IMG/VR virus record: IMGVR_UViG_3300046536_000243
Location: 1-27,348 of that record
DNA: 27,348 bases
Strand: one strand, 5' to 3'
Source: a virus
The translations under genes were made by a program, and so were the position numbers. Below, in pieces: positions 13,766-19,608 of the stretch (positions within the stretch are counted from its first letter, which is position 1; every line of letters begins with the position of its first letter). The notes beneath the pieces were generated by a model. The model searched no databases. It saw only the letters and a program-made list of their open reading frames with translations, and was not told the DNA's origin.

Positions 13766-14046
13766 CCCTCTACGCTGTCCACGTCCAAGGTCCGGACGAC
13801 ATCATTGCAGCACCGAGCAAGCGCGAGGCTGAGGTGTTGGCCGACAAGCTGATGTCAGCCACTCTCGAAGTGCTACAGGGGCGCGAGTGTTGCGTGTCGA
13901 TGGAAGTCATCACGTGGCCCGGTAGCGCCGCCAGCCATGCAAAGCAACTCGCTGAAGATTGGGCGCAACATGCCCGCTTCATTGGGCCGGTCGAGCCAGA
14001 AACCGAGCGCGACACGAAGACGATAGACATGTTTGGAGCAACGTAA
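13762..14046 (+). CDS. small accessory protein
   Basis: A 94-residue protein (MTLYAVHVQGPDDIIAAPSK), with an alpha/beta N-terminal half and a helical middle, ending in a charged tail. ATGA overlap upstream; its stop codon TAA shares a base with the next ATG (TAATG). Unknown function. Confidence 0.72.
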   Translation: MTLYAVHVQGPDDIIAAPSKREAEVLADKLMSATLEVLQGRECCVSMEVITWPGSAASHAKQLAEDWAQHARFIGPVEPETERDTKTIDMFGAT

Positions 14047-14426
14047 TGGCAATGAACAAGAAAGAACTGGCCGAACTGGCGGATTTGAAGAATTCCCTTC
14101 GGCTAGCTAAGGCGCTCCGATGGACCGAGCCGGTAGCGAAGGACATTCCGCCGCCGCCTACTTTTGATAAGGAGACGAGCGGTTTTGTGTTTAACGCGTA
14201 CTCGTCTAGCGTCAGTGCTGCATGGTCATCGACCGTGTCGCACGGTATCGGCAGTCCTACCCGCGAGAGAAGGGGAAGCGGGTCGCAAAACTCTATATCA
14301 ATGTTCAGCACGCGCCTACTCGCACTGCGCGGCTTGCGGAGCGCGGTCGAATATGAGGCAGCGCAGAAGCTGGCACGGATAGACGAACAGATTGAGGCGG
14401 AGCTGAAGGACGAGGCCAGCCAATGA
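14046..14426 (+). CDS. accessory protein with Ser-rich centre
   Basis: A 126-residue protein. Helical start (MAMNKKELAELADLKNSLRL), Pro-rich PPPPTF, a Ser-rich middle (about 55-90) and a C-terminal helix (LARIDEQIEAELKDEASQ). Coupled to its neighbours by TAATG and ATGA junctions. No family recognised. Confidence 0.68.
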   Translation: MAMNKKELAELADLKNSLRLAKALRWTEPVAKDIPPPPTFDKETSGFVFNAYSSSVSAAWSSTVSHGIGSPTRERRGSGSQNSISMFSTRLLALRGLRSAVEYEAAQKLARIDEQIEAELKDEASQ

Positions 14427-14626
14427 ACCAAATAGTCAACCGACGAACCTTCATGGACTCCGCCTACGCCTACACCCGAGCGAGACAGCCCACGGCGCAA
14501 CTGATAGCGGGCCTGTGCGATGCATTCGCGCAGATGATGGCTGATGACTTCGAGGGACGGGTAGCGGTGGCGCTGCCGGATGGGATTAATGTTGTGCGGG
14601 AGCCGAGAAGAGGGAGAGCAGCATGA
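14423..14626 (+). CDS. small accessory protein
   Basis: A 67-residue protein (MNQIVNRRTFMDSAYAYTRA) with a central helix and a basic tail REPRRGRAA. ATGA overlaps on both sides. Unknown function. Confidence 0.65.
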   Translation: MNQIVNRRTFMDSAYAYTRARQPTAQLIAGLCDAFAQMMADDFEGRVAVALPDGINVVREPRRGRAA

Positions 14627-14820
14627 GCGGTGAATGCCAATGCCGGTCCTGTCTCAAGGGAAAAACGGTTGAGTCTGGATTCGGGCCAATCCCTATCGAA
14701 ATGACGCGGATGATCGTCTGCGCCAAGTGTGGCAACAAAAGGTGTCCCCATGCAAATGATCACGGAAACGAATGCACAGGAAGCAATGAGCCAGGCCAGC
14801 GCGGTAGCGCCTATGAGTGA
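14623..14820 (+). CDS. small Cys/His-rich protein, probable metal binder
   Basis: A 65-residue protein with CQCRSC near the start, then CAKCGNKRCPHANDH and one further Cys. The CXXC...CPH..H arrangement suggests a zinc site, probably a non-classical knuckle. ATGA overlap with the upstream gene. The 3' part overlaps the next gene in another frame. Confidence 0.68.
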   Translation: MSGECQCRSCLKGKTVESGFGPIPIEMTRMIVCAKCGNKRCPHANDHGNECTGSNEPGQRGSAYE

Positions 14821-14947
14821 TGCGCCGGAACTGAAAGCCGAACTTCAGTGGTGCATCGATAACGGCACATACGGGCCGCGCACAGGTGCAGCGCTGCGCT
14901 GGGCGCTTGAAGCGCTAGAGGCCATGGAAGCGGAGGCCACCCCATGA
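14750..14947 (+). CDS. small accessory protein, start uncertain
   Basis: 65 residues from the ATG at 14750, which has AAAGGTG upstream. The alternative ATG at 14813 would give an almost non-overlapping gene but has no ribosome binding site. The C-terminal part (ELQWCIDNGTYGPRTGAALRWALEALEAME) is a helical module seen in other phage ea-region proteins and is the conserved portion. Overlaps the upstream gene by 71 nt if 14750 is correct. Confidence 0.6.
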   Translation: MQMITETNAQEAMSQASAVAPMSDAPELKAELQWCIDNGTYGPRTGAALRWALEALEAMEAEATP

Positions 14948-15102
14948 CGCTGCTAACAACTTACGCCCTTATCGGCGCAACGATGTCCCTGATCGGGTCG
15001 CAAGGCCGGCGTCCATCGTTCGAACTGGTGGTGTTGTGGCCGCTGGCTTTGGTGGCGATATTTTCTAGCGTAGTTTTATGGGAAGCGGAGGTGAGGGCGT
15101 GA
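14944..15102 (+). CDS. 52-residue two-span membrane miniprotein
   Basis: Starts MTLLTTYALIGATMSLIGSQ and has a second hydrophobic segment (about 27-46, FELVVLWPLALVAIFSSVVL) after a basic turn (GRRPS). ATGA overlap upstream and GTGA overlap with the next gene. Likely an inner-membrane hairpin with a cytoplasmic or periplasmic basic loop. Function unknown. Confidence 0.68.
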   Translation: MTLLTTYALIGATMSLIGSQGRRPSFELVVLWPLALVAIFSSVVLWEAEVRA

Positions 15103-15359
15103 GCAATTCAACTTGGAACTGCCGAGTAATCGAATTCGAGTCGCCAGACGGAAGCATCCAAAGAGCGATCCATGAAGTCTTTTACGAGGATGGAAAGCTG
15201 ATGGGATACAGCGAAAACCCGGCATGCGTCCTGTGGGACCCGGACGAGGAAAATGAGTCGCCGCGAGTGCAGATCGACCATCTTGAGGATGCGCTTGAGA
15301 GGCCTGTGTTGTATGAATCCGAGTTCGGGCTCGCTAGTGACGAGGAGGTGAAAACATGA
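15099..15359 (+). CDS. small acidic protein with GTG start
   Basis: An 86-residue protein read from GTG at 15099, chosen because GGAGGTGA lies 6 nt upstream and the start overlaps the previous stop (GTGA). The ATG at 15078 would place this ribosome binding site inside the gene. Alpha/beta composition with an acidic middle (DPDEENESPR). Family not recognised. Confidence 0.72.
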   Translation: MSNSTWNCRVIEFESPDGSIQRAIHEVFYEDGKLMGYSENPACVLWDPDEENESPRVQIDHLEDALERPVLYESEFGLASDEEVKT

Positions 15360-15700
15360 GATTTCTTGTTTCCTGCAAAGAGTATCGCGAAGAGGTGATT
15401 GGTGAGCCAGTCACGATTGACCAGGTTCCCGATGAGGCATTCGCTGTGCATCGGACGAATATCGGTTCCCCGTCGACGATGCCGTACTGGACCGTCACCC
15501 ACGTGGACACGGGCTTCGCTGTGTCGCACGGCGATACGATCGATTTCGCCATTCAGCAGGCGCGCGATCGGTTCGAAGCCGCAGGGCCCGACGTGATCGC
15601 AGAGCGATTCAGGTTGGCGCGCGCCATGCAACCGGAAATTCAGTTAAAGCCGATTATGCAGGTGCCGCCCGAAGAATATGGCGATGAAGACGAGGACTGA
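15356..15700 (+). CDS. accessory protein with acidic tail
   Basis: A 114-residue protein starting MRFLVSCKEYREEVIGEPVT. An AGGAGGTG ribosome binding site is present, with ATGA overlap upstream. It has a mixed strand/helix N-terminal domain, a helix (IDFAIQQARDRFEAAG) and a strongly acidic end (EEYGDEDED). Function unknown. Confidence 0.75.
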   Translation: MRFLVSCKEYREEVIGEPVTIDQVPDEAFAVHRTNIGSPSTMPYWTVTHVDTGFAVSHGDTIDFAIQQARDRFEAAGPDVIAERFRLARAMQPEIQLKPIMQVPPEEYGDEDED

Positions 15701-15771
15701 TGGAAGCAGCATTCGAGAGAATCCGGGCCATCACGGTCCGGGAATGGAATCTGGAGGTAGGGAATGGTTAA
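15700..15771 (+). CDS. possible 23-residue leader peptide before the PrtN-family gene
   Basis: A TGATG junction places an ATG at 15700 in a frame that ends at 15771, just inside the PrtN-family gene. The peptide (MEAAFERIRAITVREWNLEV, then 3 more) contains the next gene's ribosome binding site in its last codons. It could provide translational coupling. Too short to be sure. Confidence 0.35.
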   Translation: MEAAFERIRAITVREWNLEVGNG

Positions 15772-16027
15772 TACAGTCTTTCTGCTGATGGCTCAGTTCG
15801 GCGCTCGCGCCGTGATCCCGATTGAAGAGGTGCGCCGTGAGTACTTCGCGCATCTCGAACTGGACAAGCTGCTACGAAAGATCGCAACGGGTGAAATTGC
15901 TCTGCCGCTGGTCCGGAGCGAAAAAAGCCAGAAATCGGCCAAGGGCGTCTATGTACAGGACTTGGCCGATTACATCGATGCCGCCCGGGCGGCGGCGGTC
16001 AAGGAGCGGGATCAGCTAGCGGCCTGA
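15764..16027 (+). CDS. PrtN-family (pyocin activator-like) regulator
   Basis: An 87-residue protein that matches the PrtN family as I know it: TVFLLMAQFGARAVIPIEEV at the start, LDKLLRKIATGEIALPLVR in the middle, then SQKSAKGVYVQDLADYIDAARAAA. PrtN activates pyocin genes in Pseudomonas. Small phage relatives beside integrase genes may instead act as excision or control factors. The GGAGG ribosome binding site is 9 nt upstream. It is the last gene of the early operon and converges with the integrase gene, overlapping it by 16 bp, so it sits where lambda has xis. Confidence 0.85.
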   Translation: MVNTVFLLMAQFGARAVIPIEEVRREYFAHLELDKLLRKIATGEIALPLVRSEKSQKSAKGVYVQDLADYIDAARAAAVKERDQLAA

Positions 16028-17097
16028 GGTGCGACCCGGTCAAGCCATTCCCAGCTAGACCATTTGTCGCCTACCTCCCGGACGTGCGTGTACCGTTTCA
16101 GGGTATTCCATGATCTATGCCCTGAGACGGACGCCACGCGCTGCACCGTCCAGCCCATTTCTGACAGTCTGCTTGCGCCCTCATGCCGTAGATCGTTGAG
16201 CGTCAAGTCTTCGATGCCGAGCGCCAACGCCGCATTCCCGAATGCCTCACTGGCCGACTTTGGTGCGTACGGGAAAATGCGTGGCTGGCCATCTATCTTG
16301 GGCTGAGCCAATATCACCCTAAGCGCCTCTGGCGTGAGATAGCACCATGTATCGTTGCCGATTTTCTCGTCCGGATGTTTCAGGTCGCGCACCATTACCC
16401 GGCATCCATCGACGTCGAGGTCATTCCATGTAATATTGCATATCTCGATGGCGCGGCGCAGTGAGTAAATAGTCATTAAACAGATAGAAGTCATTGGCAC
16501 CGTATCGCCGCGCGTGCTTTTCGACTTACTGAAGTAATCCATCAGCTTGTCCATTTCATCGCGGGTAGGGCGCCTATCTCGTTTATTTGACCGGGCAATG
16601 GTGCCGAGTCGCTTCATAACTACCCGGGCATCATTAACCGCCTGCTCGTCGATTGGAAATCCCCATGCTGGCCTGGCGATTTTGAGGATGGATGCCAGAT
16701 GCGAAAAATAATTGTCCGCAGTGGACGGTGAAACGCCGAGCCCGCCGACAAATCCGACGAGCGCCGCACTGTCAATCTGGGAACAGCGCTTCATGGCGAA
16801 ATCATGCGCCTCAATCATTTTCAGCACATTGATTTTCGACTTGCTCATGTACTTTTTGGTCTCTTTCCGAGCCCGGTCGATGACGTCTTTCAGTGGTGGG
16901 TCTTCGGCTAGCGCCTTTTTCAGACCGGCTGGATCGGCAAGTTCCGTCTCCAGTTTCTTCACCCAGGCAACGGCAGCCTGCCTGCGGGCGAAGGTCTTTG
17001 TTTCCTGGTGCAGCACCTTGCCGTCCTTGCGTATCCGCACCTGGGCCTTGTACGAAGTGCTACCATCCTTGTTCGTTCGTGGGGTGATCGCGCCCAT
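16012..17097 (-). CDS. int: tyrosine-family integrase
   Basis: A 361-residue protein read from the ATG at 17097, which has GGAG 9 nt upstream; longer frames would run into the repeat region. It has an N-terminal arm-type DNA-binding region (about 1-60), a core-binding domain (about 65-165) and a catalytic domain (about 175-361). Catalytic residues are Arg214 (SLRR), Lys240 (DLKHP), Arg304 (NDLRHEGASRL), His327 (SGHRSW) and Tyr336 (LKRYTHV). The first position of the HXXR motif is Asn301 instead of His. It should integrate and, with a directionality factor, excise the phage. Convergent with the PrtN-family gene. Confidence 0.95.
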   Translation of the reverse strand: MGAITPRTNKDGSTSYKAQVRIRKDGKVLHQETKTFARRQAAVAWVKKLETELADPAGLKKALAEDPPLKDVIDRARKETKKYMSKSKINVLKMIEAHDFAMKRCSQIDSAALVGFVGGLGVSPSTADNYFSHLASILKIARPAWGFPIDEQAVNDARVVMKRLGTIARSNKRDRRPTRDEMDKLMDYFSKSKSTRGDTVPMTSICLMTIYSLRRAIEICNITWNDLDVDGCRVMVRDLKHPDEKIGNDTWCYLTPEALRVILAQPKIDGQPRIFPYAPKSASEAFGNAALALGIEDLTLNDLRHEGASRLSEMGWTVQRVASVSGHRSWNTLKRYTHVREVGDKWSSWEWLDRVAPQAAS

Positions 17098-17111
17098 TTT
17101 TATCGCTCCGT

Positions 17112-17365
17112 GGTGCCATGAGGTTGGCGGCACAGATTTTGGCACCATGGCACCACGAAAACAAGGCGTAACCATGGTAAACGCGGTAAAATAAGACGCT
17201 GTCGAAACACTCGTAAATGCATGAGCAGAAACGAAAACCAATGAAATCAAGGCTTCTGGCCCGAACCGAGAAACCCATCATCGATGGGTCCGGCACATCG
17301 GAAAACTCCCTTTGAATTCAAACAGTTAAGTATTTCGTTTAGGCTCATGGCACCCAAATGGCACC
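17112..17365. promoter_or_regulatory. repeat-rich region upstream of int, candidate attP
   Basis: The heptamer TGGCACC occurs at 17140-17146, 17148-17154, 17348-17354 and 17359-17365, and inverted (GGTGCCA) at 17112-17118. The two close pairs have centre distances of 8 and 11 bp. Between them lie a 17-bp dyad ACCCATC-N3-GATGGGT (17273-17289) and a 12-bp palindrome TTTGAATTCAAA (17311-17322). Clustered arm-like repeats around a dyad, beside int, fit an attP, although no crossover core can be proven from one sequence. Confidence 0.55.
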
Positions 17366-17386
17366 GCGAGGAAACAAGCGCAGCCA

Positions 17387-17893
17387 ATGACCCTGGAGCC
17401 TGGCAAGATGAAGGAAATTCCGCTGACACGTGGATTGACCGCGTTTGTCGACGACGATGACTACGACAAGGTCTCGCCTCACAAGTGGCATGCAGACCAC
17501 GAAGGCTACGCATGCCGAAAGGCGGCGCATCCTATCAAGCCCGGAAAATCCACGACGATTTTCATGCACCGGGTTTTGCTGGGTCTAGAGTTTGGCGACC
17601 TCAGAAAGGGCGATCACAAGAACGGCAACAGGGCCGATAATCGCCGCGAGAATATACGCATCGCAACTGCTGGACAGAATCGGAATAATAGTCGGATCGC
17701 CGCCAACAATACTTCTGGATTTAAAGGGGTGTGTTGGAACAAGAAAGATCGTCGGTGGGCAGCCAGAATCAGGATCAACAGAAAAAGTATCCACCTCGGA
17801 TATTTTCTTACGCCAGAAGCGGCGCACGAGGCGTATTGCAAGGCAGCGCTAGAATTGCACGGCGAGTTTGCTAACTTGGGGATGGCTGCATGA
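17387..17893 (+). CDS. HNH endonuclease with AP2 DNA-binding domain
   Basis: A 168-residue protein (start at 17387 or 17408; neither has a perfect ribosome binding site). Residues about 60-95 hold the HNH motif: MHR with His61, GDHKNGNRADN with Asp76-His77 and Asn85, then RRENIRIAT. Residues about 108-166 form an AP2-type domain (SGFKGVCWNKKDRRWAARIR...HLGYFLTPEAAHEAY). This pairing is typical of free-standing homing-type endonucleases in phages. It lies just after the candidate attP, in the moron-like interval. Confidence 0.88.
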   Translation: MTLEPGKMKEIPLTRGLTAFVDDDDYDKVSPHKWHADHEGYACRKAAHPIKPGKSTTIFMHRVLLGLEFGDLRKGDHKNGNRADNRRENIRIATAGQNRNNSRIAANNTSGFKGVCWNKKDRRWAARIRINRKSIHLGYFLTPEAAHEAYCKAALELHGEFANLGMAA

Positions 17894-18144
17894 ACAACAC
17901 AGGCTGGATTTCGGTCCACGACAGACTACCGGAAGATGACGATCCGGTGCTGATTCGCAGACAATGGATGGTCGACCGAGGCGAGACGATTATTGGCTAT
18001 TGCTGGTGCACCACCTATGACAAGGCAGACCGTGACCGCGAGCGTGGGAAGTGGTACGTCGATGCCCCGAGCGGAGATGCGCTTGAGCAGTCGCGCGTGG
18101 AAGCCTGGCAACCGTTGCCGGTGTATCGGGAGGAGGGGTGCTAG
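17890..18144 (+). CDS. DUF551 family protein
   Basis: An 84-residue protein with the family's start GWISVHDRLPEDDDPVLI and end VEAWQPLPVY. The middle contains an aromatic segment (IIGYCWCTTYDK). ATGA overlap with the HNH gene. DUF551 proteins are common in phage accessory regions with no known activity. A second DUF551-like gene lies at 13568-13765. Confidence 0.85.
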   Translation: MNNTGWISVHDRLPEDDDPVLIRRQWMVDRGETIIGYCWCTTYDKADRDRERGKWYVDAPSGDALEQSRVEAWQPLPVYREEGC

Positions 18145-18380
18145 ACCCTCTCGAATTCTTCGAAGAACGCGCCGCGATCCTGCAATTCGAAGCCGGTCGC
18201 TCTAGGCCGGACGCCGAGTTTTACGCCGTCGTGCTGATGCGCCGGTATTGCGCGCGAATGGGAATCGACGAGCCGGAAGACCACTGGATGCGATCCTTGC
18301 CGAGAGCCGAATGGTCAGACGATGAGGGAAAGCCGGTCTATGAGCGGGAGTCGTATGTGCCGCCGCAGTTTAGGGGATGA
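18138..18380 (+). CDS. small accessory protein with GTG start
   Basis: An 80-residue protein read from GTG at 18138, directly after GGGAGGAGG. It is charged and helical (LDPLEFFEERAAILQFEAGR), ending YVPPQFRG. It overlaps the DUF551 gene by 7 nt. No family recognised. Confidence 0.7.
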   Translation: MLDPLEFFEERAAILQFEAGRSRPDAEFYAVVLMRRYCARMGIDEPEDHWMRSLPRAEWSDDEGKPVYERESYVPPQFRG

Positions 18381-18428
18381 CAGCTAGGCCCACTTCCTGC
18401 TGCAAACCTGCACCCACAGGAGGCCACC

Positions 18429-18662
18429 ATGACCGACATACTAACCGATAACCCGGCAGACCAGCCGCCGCTTGTCCGCGCGCTACTCATCGCCCGCTAT
18501 ACCCTGGTCATCCACAACGGCATGACCGCCACGAGCGAGGGCGAGTCGTGGCGACTGGACTTCACTGGCGAACTGGCAGAGATTGACGCTGCGCTTCAAA
18601 GCGCAGGGATTGACACGACCAAGGAAATGCTTGCGCCTGTCAAGTGGACAGATGCCGACTGA
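18429..18662 (+). CDS. small accessory protein
   Basis: A 77-residue protein (MTDILTDNPADQPPLVRALL) with a strong AGGAGG ribosome binding site 6 nt upstream. It has an alpha-beta pattern ending in LAPVKWTDAD. It is the last gene before the AT-rich moron promoter. Function unknown. Confidence 0.75.
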   Translation: MTDILTDNPADQPPLVRALLIARYTLVIHNGMTATSEGESWRLDFTGELAEIDAALQSAGIDTTKEMLAPVKWTDAD

Positions 18663-18717
18663 GGGCTAATGCAAAACATGCCCAGAAAATATATATATGG
18701 AAATTGCAGATAATTTA

Positions 18718-18746
18718 TTGATGATCTACATATATCATACGATAAT
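18718..18746 (+). promoter_or_regulatory. sigma-70-type promoter of the lipoprotein moron
   Basis: TTGATG (18718-18723), 17 bp, GATAAT (18741-18746), within the most AT-rich stretch of the window (about 18663-18787). The following leader is about 35 nt and ends with an AAAGGGG ribosome binding site before the lipoprotein gene. An independent promoter suggests expression in the lysogen. Confidence 0.75.
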
Positions 18747-18787
18747 ACGCGCGCTACGAATTAATACCAAAAAACAAAGGGGTAGAA

Positions 18788-19573
18788 ATGAATAAGAAAG
18801 CTATTTCGGGTGTATTAGTAATGTCGTTTATTTTGACAGCTTGTGGAGGGGGAGGCGGTGGCAGTGGGTCGCCCGGATCTGCAAACCAGCAGCAACCTGC
18901 ACCAGCCGCATCGGCACCGTCTCCGGCATCAGCCCCAACGCCGGCATCAGCTCCTACTCCTCAGCCGAATCCGGTCACGATCGATGCCGAGGGGGATAGC
19001 ACAATATATGGGTACGAGATCGTAAATGGAGTTGGCGTGCAGACGCCTAACAATCCGCCTGTAATTCTGCAATCGCTTCTACGCGCTCAGCTTGGAAGTG
19101 GCATCACTGTTCAAAACAATGGCGTGGTTGGCGGGGCAGCGTTTCAGTCTGTTGGCGGCATAGGGCATTACACGACGACCCTCGCTCAGCGCCTAACAAC
19201 AAATCCCGCGCAAATTGTGCTGGCGAACTACGCAATCAATGACTCTGTTGAGCGCACCACTACTAGCTATCTCAATGACCTTACTTCATGGGTCAATACG
19301 GTGCGCGCGGCCGGTAAGGTTGCAGTTCTGGAAGAACCAAACCCAACATGCAGCACAACGCATACAAACGTCGGAGCGTATGTCCAGATTATGCGATACG
19401 TTGCGCAAACGATGGATGTTCCGCTCATCCAGCAGTATGACTACATTCTTAGCTTACCGAACTGGGAAAGCATGATGAGCGCTGATTGCGTTCATCCGAC
19501 CGACCTACTCTATGCTATCAAGGCACAGCGGGAATATGAGGCACTGGAACCTGTCGTCAAGTCGATGCAGTAA
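18788..19573 (+). CDS. SGNH/GDSL-type hydrolase lipoprotein (moron)
   Basis: A 261-residue protein. A lipoprotein signal peptide ends in LTAC with Cys19 as the lipidation site. A Gly-rich then Ala/Pro linker (about 20-63) leads to an SGNH hydrolase domain (about 64-258). Block I is EGDST with Ser71, a block II-like NNGVVGG has Asn111-Gly112, block III is NYAIND with Asn151, and block V is DCVHPT with Asp233 and His236. All catalytic positions are present. The family removes acyl groups from carbohydrates or lipids. Here the enzyme would be tethered to the outer membrane or its periplasmic face. Own promoter, flanked by the tailspike gene in convergent orientation. Confidence 0.88.
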   Translation: MNKKAISGVLVMSFILTACGGGGGGSGSPGSANQQQPAPAASAPSPASAPTPASAPTPQPNPVTIDAEGDSTIYGYEIVNGVGVQTPNNPPVILQSLLRAQLGSGITVQNNGVVGGAAFQSVGGIGHYTTTLAQRLTTNPAQIVLANYAINDSVERTTTSYLNDLTSWVNTVRAAGKVAVLEEPNPTCSTTHTNVGAYVQIMRYVAQTMDVPLIQQYDYILSLPNWESMMSADCVHPTDLLYAIKAQREYEALEPVVKSMQ

Positions 19574-19582
19574 TTCAGGAAT

Positions 19583-19600
19583 CCCCTCCCGACAGAGGGG
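19583..19600. terminator. possible bidirectional terminator between moron and tailspike genes
   Basis: CCCCTC (19583-19588) and GAGGGG (19595-19600) pair around 6 nt, between the ends of two convergent genes. There is no T tract on either side, so termination may be weak or Rho-assisted. Confidence 0.45.
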
Positions 19601-19608
19601 GGGGAACC

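Noticed and set aside
16712-17194. 160-codon rightward frame
   Set aside because: Antisense shadow of the integrase N-terminal half, running into the attP-like repeats.
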